Below, in pieces: positions 44,485 to 52,037 of a stretch of DNA of 64,000 bases; position 1 is the stretch's first letter, and every line of letters starts with the position of its first letter. Below the pieces are notes generated by a model that made no database searches, was not told the DNA's origin, and was given only the letters and a program-made list of their open reading frames with translations. The stretch covers positions 1 through 64,000 of the forward strand of contig NZ_NEUE01000307.1 in assembly GCF_002910905.1 (NCBI RefSeq). The letters are read 5' to 3'. This DNA is from Streptomyces sp. SM11 (GTDB taxonomy: Bacteria; Actinomycetota; Actinomycetes; Streptomycetales; Streptomycetaceae). A program made the position numbers and the translations under genes.

Positions 44485-44672
44485 AGGCACCCCTGCTCCG
44501 CCCGTATGCGTCACGTCCGTCCTCGCCCTTCGCCGAACGGGTCCGCATCGAGGCCGACCCCGCCTACCGGGCCCGGTACTTCCCCGGGCTGGACGCGGCG
44601 ATCGCGCAGCGGGGCCGTTGGCGCTCGGCCGAGGTGGATGCGCTGGTACGGCGGCTGAGGTCGCCGCCGTAG
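44481..44672 (+). CDS. Small basic protein, 63 residues, function unknown
   Basis: Starts at GTG inside the ATPase stop codon, so it is probably co-translated. The sequence (MKAPLLRPYASRPSSPFAER; RARYFPGLDAAIAQRGRW; ending VDALVRRLRSPP) is Arg-rich with no cysteine, signal peptide or membrane helix. I do not recognise the family. It ends 66 bp before the graspetide precursor gene and might belong to that pathway. Confidence 0.65.
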   Translation: MKAPLLRPYASRPSSPFAERVRIEADPAYRARYFPGLDAAIAQRGRWRSAEVDALVRRLRSPP

Positions 44673-44738
44673 GACCCTGCGGCAGACGTCAGCAGGAGAA
44701 GAGCAACCGACCCACCACTAGCACGGAGGTACACGAAG

Positions 44739-45017
44739 ATGAGCCCGATGCCGTACACGCCCGCACCGTGGGGCACAGGCCGGATGGGTCCGTACGAGGA
44801 CACCGTCGCCGTCCCCCGGTTCACCCCCGTACTCGACCCCGGGACGCAGATCGCCCTGGTCGTCGACGAGAACGGCCGCACGGTCGAGATGGGCGGCCAC
44901 GGCACCAGTACCAGCGGGCTGACGCCGACCCACACCACCCCGGGGGACGGCGCGGCACCGGGTGGAGCGACCGACTCCGACAGCGCCGAGTCCTACGACC
45001 AGGACCAGTCCGCTTGA
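44739..45017 (+). CDS. tgmA: Graspetide precursor peptide (ATP-grasp target RiPP, TIGR04186-like)
   Basis: 92 residues with GGAGG nine bases before the ATG. The leader holds the family motif PRFTPVLDPGTQIALVVDENG followed by TVEMGGHGTSTSG. The core region is split into a Ser/Thr segment (Thr56, Ser57, Thr58, Ser59, Thr62, Thr64, Thr66, Thr67) and an acidic tail (Asp70, Asp79, Asp81, Glu84, Asp87, Asp89). That layout is what an ATP-grasp ligase needs to form side-chain esters. Asp70 is followed by Gly, a favourable site for aspartimide formation by the methyltransferase encoded two genes on. The stop overlaps the tgmB start by one base. Confidence 0.87.
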   Translation: MSPMPYTPAPWGTGRMGPYEDTVAVPRFTPVLDPGTQIALVVDENGRTVEMGGHGTSTSGLTPTHTTPGDGAAPGGATDSDSAESYDQDQSA

Positions 45018-45982
45018 TGGACGGCCGACGCGGGTCGGTGCTGGTGCTGACCAACCTCCACGACGTGACCACGGACATCGTGCTGCGCGTCCTCGCAGCG
45101 CGGCGCGTGCCCGTGGTGCGCCTGGACCCCGGCACCGACCTGCCCTCAGTGGCCTCGCTGTCCGCCACGTACGGCACGGGTGTTCGGCGAGGCGTCCTGC
45201 GCACGGCGAGCCGGGACCTCGATCTCACCCGGGTGCGGTCCGTATGGGTCCGCAGGCCGTCGCCGTACGACGGGCCCTCGGGACTGGACGAGCGCGACCG
45301 CCGGTTCGCCGGGGAGCAGTCCTTCTGGGGAACCGGGGGAATCCTCGCGTCCCTCCCGGGAGCGCACTACGTCAACCACCCATGGAACAACCGTGCGGCC
45401 GAGTACAAGCCCGCCCAGCTCGCGGCGGCGCAACGGTTCAGATTTCTCGTGCCTGACACGCTGATCACCCATGTCGCACGGGAGGCACGGGAGTTCGCTG
45501 CTCATCACTACGGCGGAGTCGTCTACAAGCCTGTATGGAACACGCCCTACCGCGTGGCCGGCCGACCTCACAGTGTGTGGGTGCGCGAAGTATGTGAGCA
45601 GGAGATCACCGACGCCGTGGCCGTCTGCCCCCACCACTTCCAGGCCCGAGTGGACAAGGCGTACGACGTGCGGGTGACCGCCGTTGGGCCGTGGTTGTCC
45701 GGAGTGCGGATCGACAGCCCGGATCTGGACTGGCGGCGTCGGCAGGGCCTCATACGGTGCGGACCCGTGGACGTACCCGAGGCGGTGGAGAAATCCGTCC
45801 ACGCATACCTGGCCCACTTCCGTTTGGTGTACGGGGCGTTCGACTTCGCCGTGACCGGTGACGGGAACTGGTACTTCCTCGAATGCAACCCCAACGGGCA
45901 GTGGGCGTGGCAGCCGCCCGACGTCACCGGCGGCATCGCCCATGCCCTCGCCGATCAGCTGGAGAAAGGCACCGACCCATGA
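45017..45982 (+). CDS. tgmB: ATP-grasp peptide ligase (graspetide synthetase, TIGR04187/SAV_5884 type)
   Basis: 321 residues from the ATG that overlaps the tgmA stop (TGATG). ATP-grasp features: NHPWNNRAAEYKPAQLAAAQRFRFLVPDTLITH before the ATP domain, GVVYKPVW with the ATP-binding Lys, KAYDVRVTAVG, and the metal site FLECNPNGQWAW (Glu and Asn). This subgroup forms omega-ester or amide links between Thr/Ser/Lys and Asp/Glu side chains of its precursor. Family, order and coupling all point to TgmA as substrate. Confidence 0.92.
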   Translation: MDGRRGSVLVLTNLHDVTTDIVLRVLAARRVPVVRLDPGTDLPSVASLSATYGTGVRRGVLRTASRDLDLTRVRSVWVRRPSPYDGPSGLDERDRRFAGEQSFWGTGGILASLPGAHYVNHPWNNRAAEYKPAQLAAAQRFRFLVPDTLITHVAREAREFAAHHYGGVVYKPVWNTPYRVAGRPHSVWVREVCEQEITDAVAVCPHHFQARVDKAYDVRVTAVGPWLSGVRIDSPDLDWRRRQGLIRCGPVDVPEAVEKSVHAYLAHFRLVYGAFDFAVTGDGNWYFLECNPNGQWAWQPPDVTGGIAHALADQLEKGTDP

Positions 45983-47127
45983 GCACCTCCGCTCACCTGC
46001 GTTCCGTCCTCGCGGACGCGCTCACCGAGGACGGGACGCTCACCGACCCCGCATGGCGCGACGCCGCCGAGACCGTTCGCCGCGAACTGTTCCTGGGCTC
46101 CTACTTCGCGCAGGTCACCGACAGCGTTCCTACCGGCTACCTGCCCGTTCGCCAGGGTGAGGACGGGTGGCTGGAAGGGATCTACGCCGACCGGACGCTC
46201 GTCACCCAGCTCGACGGCCGCGTCCGGCCCGGCGATGTGACGGACGGCAGTGTCACGGGCGATCCGACGTCGTCGTCGACCCTGCCGTCCCTGGTGCTCC
46301 GCATGTGGCAGCAGCTCGAAGTGGAAGCCGGGCACCGGGTGTTGGAGGTCGGCACCGGGAGCGGATACTCAACCGCCCTCGGTGCGCATCGCCTCGGCCA
46401 CGACCGGCTGACCAGCGTCGAGTACGACCCGGTGGTCGGCCGGGCCGCAGCCGCCGCCCTCAAGGCAGCCGGGTACGCGCCGCGCCTGATCGTCGGGGAC
46501 GGTCTGCGGGGAGACCCGGACGCGGGCGCGAGCACGTACGACCGTCTGATCGCCACCTGCTCGGTCCGGTATGTCCCCATGGCCTGGCTGCACCAGGTGA
46601 AACCGGGCGGGAAGATCCTGGCCACCCACTCCGGCTGGAGCTACGCGTCCGGGCTGGCGCTCCTCACCGTGACCGGGCCGGGGACCGCGACGGGACGACT
46701 CCTGCCCGGGTACACCAGCTTCATGATCGCCCGACCGCACGACCGGCCGCCCCGTCCGACCCTGGCCCTGCTGCCCGGTGAGGAGCGGCCGAGCCGGATC
46801 GACCCGGCGGTGATCGGGACGTGGACCGGCAGTTGGGTGGCCCAGCTCGCCGCGCCGGCGGCGGAACGGATGGGGGCGGGGCCGGAGCAGATCCTCTGGG
46901 ACGTCTCCACCGGCTCGCAGGCGCGGACGGCGCCCGGGCCCGATGGCGGGTGGACGGTCGTCCAGCGTGGTCCCGTACGTCTGTGGGACCGGGTCGAGAC
47001 CGCGATCCGGCTCTGGCAGGCGGCGGGCGAGCCGCATCAGGAGAGCTTCGGCATCACGGTCTCGGCCGCCCGGCAGCGGGTGTGGATCGGCTCCGAGGAC
47101 GGTACGGGGTGGGACCTGCCGGTGTGA
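45979..47127 (+). CDS. tgmC: Protein-isoaspartate methyltransferase-like enzyme of the graspetide cluster (TIGR04188 type)
   Basis: 382 residues; ATG overlaps the tgmB stop by 4 bp (ATGA). The SAM site is clear (HRVLEVGTGSGYSTALGAHRLG), with a PIMT-like fold at about residues 90-230 (LPSLVLRMWQQLEVEAG; LKPGG-like VKPGGKILATHSGWSY) and a C-terminal extension of about 150 residues specific to this group. In the related fuscimiditide pathway the homologue methylates an Asp of the ester-linked peptide, which closes to an aspartimide. The same reaction is likely here but unproven. Confidence 0.9.
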   Translation: MSTSAHLRSVLADALTEDGTLTDPAWRDAAETVRRELFLGSYFAQVTDSVPTGYLPVRQGEDGWLEGIYADRTLVTQLDGRVRPGDVTDGSVTGDPTSSSTLPSLVLRMWQQLEVEAGHRVLEVGTGSGYSTALGAHRLGHDRLTSVEYDPVVGRAAAAALKAAGYAPRLIVGDGLRGDPDAGASTYDRLIATCSVRYVPMAWLHQVKPGGKILATHSGWSYASGLALLTVTGPGTATGRLLPGYTSFMIARPHDRPPRPTLALLPGEERPSRIDPAVIGTWTGSWVAQLAAPAAERMGAGPEQILWDVSTGSQARTAPGPDGGWTVVQRGPVRLWDRVETAIRLWQAAGEPHQESFGITVSAARQRVWIGSEDGTGWDLPV

Positions 47128-47157
47128 CCCCTTCCAGCACCGCACGCTGAGAGCACG

Positions 47158-47192
47158 AGCCCCGCACTGCCCCCGAAGCCGTGGGCGGGGCT
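47158..47192 (+). terminator. Probable terminator of the graspetide operon
   Basis: AGCCCCGC / GCGGGGCT, an 8-bp stem with a 19-nt loop, 30 bp after the tgmC stop. Confidence 0.5.
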
Positions 47193-47256
47193 TCGTACTG
47201 CCCCGGCATCCCAACGTCCGGGCATCCCAGGGAAGAGAAAGGAAAGACCCGCACCC

Positions 47257-47712
47257 GTGCGGCAATGCACCGCCGTCACCGGCGTACTGTTCTTCGAAGC
47301 GCTCCTCGCGCTCGCCGCCATGGAAGGCGGCCCCGAGCACCCACCTGATGTCCTCGCCCAGGACGACTTCCTCCTCTGCGAGCTGGGCGCGCACGACGAA
47401 GCCGCCGAGCACGCCGCCCATCTCTGGACCGACGACGTCCCTGACGACGACCGGGACCTGTGGCTCCTGTGGACCGGCGCCGACGCCCACCGCGTCTACC
47501 GGTTCGACACCCTGCCCCTGTGCCCGGCCGTCCTCCGCGACCTGGTCACCCGCGCCGTCACCTCGTGCGCGTACTTCGATCACCACCCCGGGCCGCACTT
47601 CTGGGCCGTGACCGACCCGCTCAGCGACCTCATCACCGAGCACATCCACCGCGAAGTCCGGCGGCTCACAGCCGAGGACGACTTCACCGGCACCGACGCC
47701 GACCGCCCCTGA
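47257..47712 (+). CDS. Hypothetical protein, acidic, 151 residues
   Basis: GTG start; an AAGGAAAG lies upstream at a wide 11-12 bases. The sequence is rich in Asp, His and Leu (FFEALLALAAMEGGPEHPPD; AEHAAHLWTDDVPDDDRDLW; PGPHFWAVTDPLSDLITEHI). No signal peptide or membrane helix is evident. I do not recognise a family. It follows the graspetide operon by 129 bp with a hairpin between, so it may be independent. Codon use is typical of the chromosome. Confidence 0.6.
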   Translation: MRQCTAVTGVLFFEALLALAAMEGGPEHPPDVLAQDDFLLCELGAHDEAAEHAAHLWTDDVPDDDRDLWLLWTGADAHRVYRFDTLPLCPAVLRDLVTRAVTSCAYFDHHPGPHFWAVTDPLSDLITEHIHREVRRLTAEDDFTGTDADRP

Positions 47713-47761
47713 CCGCTCGCTCAGAAGGCGTCCCGGGTCGCCTGATCAAGCCCCTGCCCGC

Positions 47762-48130
47762 TCAGTGGCTCCCCTCGTCGGCGAGGCAGAACTCGTTGCC
47801 CTCCGGGTCCCGGAGGACCGTCCAGGTCCCGCCCTGCATCGACTGCTCGCCGACGACGGTCGCGCCCAGCTTCGCCAGGCGCTCCACGTCGGCCGGGCGG
47901 TCGGGCGGTCGGGCGGTCGGGCGGTCGGGCGGTCGGGCGGTCGGGCGAGGAGAGGTCGATGTGCACCCGGTTCTTGGCGGACTTGGGGTCGGGCACCCGC
48001 TGGAAGCCGAGGACCAGTGGGGTCGCCGCGAGGACGACGAACTGGTCGTAGTCCTGTGTCTCCTCGACGCCCAGCGCCACGGCCCACCAGGCGGCAGCGC
48101 CTGGGGGTTCGCGCAGTCGATCGTGCTCAT
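47762..48130 (-). pseudogene. VOC-family (glyoxalase-like) protein, scrambled by a deletion and a repeat expansion
   Basis: From ATG 48130: MSTIDCANPQAL, then the natural continuation AAWWAVALGVEETQDYDQF ... LVLGFQRVPDPKSAKNRVHIDLSSPDRP lies in another frame, and DVERLAKLGATVVGEQSMQG, TWTVLRDPEGNEFCLADEGSH is back in the first. One base is missing near 48094. Six copies of an 8-bp unit sit where one is expected (+40 bp); minus 1 plus 40 is 39, so the ends stay in frame while about 60 middle residues are garbled. The original was a roughly 120-residue VOC protein. Confidence 0.8.
47895..47950. repeat. 8-bp tandem repeat inside the VOC gene
   Basis: GGGCGGTC repeated six times head to tail from 47895 to 47942, then a degenerate seventh copy. 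Each gain or loss of one unit changes the reading frame, because 8 is not a multiple of three. Confidence 0.95.
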
Positions 48131-48282
48131 CTCCGATGAGACTCGCATGCTTCCCACCGTACGGCGCATCACTGACAACGGCCGGAATCCCGGCGCCTTC
48201 AGGTCGTTCGTTCACACCGGTCGCCCGTTCAGGCCGACGTGACTTCCAGCAGCGTCAGTGCAGCGGCCTCGGCCGCCTCGCC

Positions 48283-48333
48283 CGCGCGTATCCGCATGGG
48301 GGTCGTGGCCCCCTGTACGTACGGATACGCGCG
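48283..48333 (-). terminator. Terminator of the DsbA-like gene
   Basis: A perfect 12-bp outer stem (CGCGCGTATCCG / CGGATACGCGCG) enclosing a second GGGGG / CCCCC stem, 38 bp past the stop. Confidence 0.75.
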
Positions 48334-48370
48334 GCCACGGAATAGTCGGCGTCAGTCGAAGCAACCGGTG

Positions 48371-49021
48371 TCAGTCGAAGATCGGCCCCTGCGTCCGGGT
48401 CCGCTTGATCTCGTAGAAGCCCGGGATGGAGGCGACGAGCAGCGTGCCGTCCCAGAGCTTCGCCGCCTCCTCGCCCTTGGGTGCGGGGGTGACGACCGGG
48501 CCGAAGAAGGCGACCTGCTCGCCGTCCGCGCCGGGGACGGCGATGACCGGGGTGCCGACCTCCTGGCCGACCTTGTCGATGCCCTCCTTGTGGGAGGCGC
48601 GCAGCTCGGTGTCGTAACGGTCGGAACCGGCGTAGTCGGCCAGGTCGGCGGGGAGGCCCACGTCCTTCAGCGCGGCGGCCACGGCCTCGCGGGTGGGGCC
48701 CTCGCCGTTGTTGTGGAAGCGGGTGCCGAGCGCGGTGTAGAGGGGGCCGACGACCGCGTCGCCGTGCTGCTGTTGGGCGGCGACGACGACCCGGACCGGG
48801 CCCCAGGCCTTGTTCTCCAGGAGGTCGCGGTACTCCTCCGGCAGGTCGTCCAGCTTGTCCTCGTTCAGGACGGCCAGGCTCATCACGTGCCAGCGGACCT
48901 CGACGTCGCGGACCTTCTCCACTTCCAGCATCCAGCGCGAGGTCATCCACGCCCAGGGGCAGAGCGGATCGAACCAGAAGTCGACCGGGGTCTTGCCGTT
49001 GGCCGGGGTGTTCTCGGACAT
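48371..49021 (-). CDS. Mycothiol-dependent nitroreductase-like DsbA family protein (Rv2466c type)
   Basis: 216 residues from ATG 49021 with GAGGAG five bases upstream. VDFWFDPLCPWAWMTSRWMLEVEKVRDVEVRWHVMSLAVLNE matches the actinobacterial Rv2466c family along its N-terminus, and LWDGTLLVASIPGFYEIKRTRTQGPIFD along its C-terminus. Rv2466c is a mycothiol-linked oxidoreductase with, as I recall, a CPWC site. Here the motif is CPWA, keeping only the nucleophilic cysteine, so a monothiol mechanism is likely. It is divergent from pepN, sharing a 146-bp promoter gap. Confidence 0.88.
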   Translation of the reverse strand: MSENTPANGKTPVDFWFDPLCPWAWMTSRWMLEVEKVRDVEVRWHVMSLAVLNEDKLDDLPEEYRDLLENKAWGPVRVVVAAQQQHGDAVVGPLYTALGTRFHNNGEGPTREAVAAALKDVGLPADLADYAGSDRYDTELRASHKEGIDKVGQEVGTPVIAVPGADGEQVAFFGPVVTPAPKGEEAAKLWDGTLLVASIPGFYEIKRTRTQGPIFD

Positions 49022-49167
49022 GTCTCTCCTCAGAAGGGCGTGTTCCACCTGCGGGCGAGAACGCCGTCGGACGGCCTCCTCATTCCCTGAATGCCGCCGC
49101 GCGGAGACGCATGCAAGGATCAATGGGTTCGAACACGACACAACACGCGCGTCACGAAGGAGTGCCC

Positions 49168-51771
49168 GTGCCCGGTGAAAACCTGTCCCGCGACGAGGCC
49201 CAGAAGAGGGCCGAGCTGCTGACCGTCGACGGATACGAGGTCGCTCTCGACCTGCGGTCCGCCGTCGGCGAGCCCGAGGGGGCCGACGGGAGCGGCGGGG
49301 ACGGCGGTCCGCGGACGTTCCGGTCGCTCACCACGATCCGGTTCCGCTCGGCGCGTGCGGGCGCCTCGACCTTCGCCGACCTGGTGGCGCCGGGTGTGGA
49401 CGCGGTGACCCTGAACGGGACGGCCCTCGACCCGGCCGTCGTGTTCGACGGGACGCGGGTGGCGCTGGACGGGCTCGTCGAGGGCGAGAACGTGCTCGTG
49501 GTCGACGCCCGCTGCGCGTACAGCCGGACCGGCGAGGGCATGCACCGCTTCGTCGATCCGGAGGACGGCGAGGTCTACCTCTACACGCAGTACGAGCCGG
49601 CCGACGCCCGCCGCGTCTTCGCCAACTTCGAACAGCCCGATCTCAAGGCTCCCTACCGCTTCCGGGTGACCGCTCCGGAGGGGTGGCGGGTCTGGTCCAA
49701 CGGGGCCGAGGAGTCGCACGAGGACGGGGTGTGGACCTTCGCCGAGACCCAGCCGATCTCCACGTACATCACGGCCGTCGTCGCCGGTCCATACCACTAC
49801 GTGAGCGATCACTACAGCCGTACGTTCGACGACGGCACCACGCTGGAGATCCCGCTCGGCGCGATGTGCCGCAAGGGGCTCGCCAAGCACTTCGACGCGG
49901 ACGACGTCTTCCTGATCACCAAGCAGGGCCTGGACTTCTTCCACGACCACTTCGACTACCCGTACCCCTTCGGGAAGTACGACCAGGCCTTCGTGCCCGA
50001 GTACAACCTCGGCGCCATGGAGAACCCGGGCATGGTCACCTTCCGCGAGGAGTACATCTTCCGCGGCAAGGTCACCTCGGCTGCCTACGAGCGGCGTGCC
50101 AACGTCATCCTGCACGAGATGGCGCACATGTGGTTCGGCGACCTGGTCACCATGGAGTGGTGGGACGACCTGTGGCTGAAGGAGTCCTTCGCGGACTTCA
50201 TGGGCTCCTTCTCGATGGTCGAGGCGACCCGCTTCACCAACGGCTGGATCACCTTCGCCAACAACCGCAAGGCATGGGCCTACCGCGCCGACCAGCTGCC
50301 CTCCACGCACCCCATCACGGCGGACATCCGTGACCTGGAGGACGCCAAGCTGAACTTCGACGGGATCACGTACGCCAAGGGCGCTTCCGTACTCAAGCAG
50401 CTGGTGGCGTACGTGGGGCGCGACGCGTTCCTCGAAGGTGCCCGCCGCTACTTCAAGCAGCACGCCTACGGCAACACGCGCCTGAGCGACCTGCTGTCGG
50501 TGCTCGCCGAGACGTCCGGCCGCGACATGACGGCCTGGTCGCGTTCCTGGCTCCAGACGGCGGGTGTCAACGTGCTCACCCCCGTGCCCACCTACGACGC
50601 GGCGGGCGTCCTCACCGAGCTGGCCGTCGTCCAGGAGGCCGCCGCCTCGCACCCGGAGCTGCGCCCGCACCGCGTCGCGGTCGGCCTGTACCGGCGTACG
50701 CCGGAGGGCGAGCTGACGCGCTACGCGCGCGCCGAGGTCGACGTGGCCGGGGAGCGGACCGTGGTGGACGCTCTGGCCGGCTCCGAGCGGCCCGATCTGA
50801 TCCTGGTCAACGACGACGACCTCACCTACTGCAAGGTCCGCTTCGACGAGGTGTCGCTGGCCACGCTGCGCGACCACCTGGGCGAGATCACGGACCCGCT
50901 GGCCCGTGCCCTGTGCTGGTCGGCCCTGTGGAACCTGACCCGGGACGCACTGATGCCGGCCCGCGACTTCGTCGCGCTGGTCCTGGCGTTCGCCGGGCGG
51001 GAGAGCGACATCGGTGTGCTCCAGATGCTGCACGCATGGACGCAGTCCGCGCTGGTCAACTACGCGGCCCCCGACTGGCGTGAGGAGGGCGGCCGGGCGC
51101 TGGCCGAGGGCGCGCTGCGCGAGCTGCGGATCGCCGAGCCGGGCAGCCAGCACCAGCTGACCTGGGCCCGGTTCTTCGCGGCTGTCGCCTCGTCCGAGGG
51201 GGACTTCCAGCTGCTGGGCGGACTGCTGGAGGGCACGGCCCGGATCGACGGTCTCGATGTCGACCAGGAGCTGCGCTGGGCCTTCCTCTCCCCGCTGGCC
51301 TCGCACGGGGTGGCGAACGAGGCGGCGATCGACGCCGAACTGGCCCGCGACGACACGGCGTCCGGCAAGCGCCACCACGTACGGTGCCTGGCCTCCCGCC
51401 CCTCGGAGGCGGTCAAGGCGCAGGCGTGGGCGGCGGTCGTGGAGTCGGACAAGCTGTCCAACGCCCTGGTCGAGGCGACGATCGCCGGCTTCGGGCAGTC
51501 CTCCCAGCGGGAGCTGCTCGCCCCGTACACGAGCCGCTACTTCGAGGTGATCGAGCGGATCTGGGCGGAGCGGTCCATCCAGATCGGCATGCACGTGGTG
51601 CGGGGGATGTTCCCCGGTCTCCAGGACAGCCCCGGCACCCTCGCGGCCACCGATGCCTGGCTGGGCGAGCACGAGGACGCCGCCCCGGCACTGCGGCGGC
51701 TGGTGCTGGAGTCCCGGGACGATCTCGCGCGGGCACTGCGCGGCCAGGAGTGCGACCGGGCCGCGGCATAG
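49168..51771 (+). CDS. pepN: M1 family aminopeptidase N (first paralogue)
   Basis: 867 residues from GTG 49168, with GAAGGAG five bases before it. Zinc site HEMAH at residue 316 with the downstream Glu in KESFAD, and the substrate-recognition motif GAMEN (LGAMENPGMVTF). The ERAP1-like C-terminal helical domain occupies the last 350 residues. It removes N-terminal residues from peptides in the cytosol. The segment at residues 30-50 is a Gly/Asp-rich insertion (GEPEGADGSGGDGGPR) that the other paralogue lacks. The second copy lies at 58588-61164. Confidence 0.93.
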   Translation: MPGENLSRDEAQKRAELLTVDGYEVALDLRSAVGEPEGADGSGGDGGPRTFRSLTTIRFRSARAGASTFADLVAPGVDAVTLNGTALDPAVVFDGTRVALDGLVEGENVLVVDARCAYSRTGEGMHRFVDPEDGEVYLYTQYEPADARRVFANFEQPDLKAPYRFRVTAPEGWRVWSNGAEESHEDGVWTFAETQPISTYITAVVAGPYHYVSDHYSRTFDDGTTLEIPLGAMCRKGLAKHFDADDVFLITKQGLDFFHDHFDYPYPFGKYDQAFVPEYNLGAMENPGMVTFREEYIFRGKVTSAAYERRANVILHEMAHMWFGDLVTMEWWDDLWLKESFADFMGSFSMVEATRFTNGWITFANNRKAWAYRADQLPSTHPITADIRDLEDAKLNFDGITYAKGASVLKQLVAYVGRDAFLEGARRYFKQHAYGNTRLSDLLSVLAETSGRDMTAWSRSWLQTAGVNVLTPVPTYDAAGVLTELAVVQEAAASHPELRPHRVAVGLYRRTPEGELTRYARAEVDVAGERTVVDALAGSERPDLILVNDDDLTYCKVRFDEVSLATLRDHLGEITDPLARALCWSALWNLTRDALMPARDFVALVLAFAGRESDIGVLQMLHAWTQSALVNYAAPDWREEGGRALAEGALRELRIAEPGSQHQLTWARFFAAVASSEGDFQLLGGLLEGTARIDGLDVDQELRWAFLSPLASHGVANEAAIDAELARDDTASGKRHHVRCLASRPSEAVKAQAWAAVVESDKLSNALVEATIAGFGQSSQRELLAPYTSRYFEVIERIWAERSIQIGMHVVRGMFPGLQDSPGTLAATDAWLGEHEDAAPALRRLVLESRDDLARALRGQECDRAAA

Positions 51772-51775
51772 GGCG

Positions 51776-51816
51776 CACCGGCGGTCGGGGGGGGCGGCGT
51801 CCCCCGACTGCCGGTG
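51776..51816 (+). terminator. pepN terminator
   Basis: A 16-bp stem (CACCGGCGGTCGGGGG / CCCCCGACTGCCGGTG, one mismatch) with a 9-nt loop, 4 bp after the stop. Confidence 0.85.
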
Positions 51817-52037
51817 GGTCCGAGCAGGAACGCAGGAGGGGGCGCTCGGGCGAGGCGAGGCGTGCGGCGCGAAAGCAGCGCTCGCACACCTGCCCGAGGC
51901 GCCCCTCCCCTCGATTCCCGGCACGTCGGCACTTTTCGGTTGTCGAACGTCCGTACTTTAGGACGGTGTTGTCCGGGATTGTCGACGGGCGTGTAACAGG
52001 GGTTAGGGCACCCTCCACGGGCGGGAAACCCCGGGAC

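Noticed and set aside
47895..47950. CRISPR-like array
   Set aside because: The 8-bp units are contiguous with no spacers, so it is a simple tandem repeat.
51384..52037. Upstream extension of the AbiEi-like protein into pepN
   Set aside because: The open frame runs through the pepN coding region and its terminator; homology and the ATG at 52038 mark the real start.
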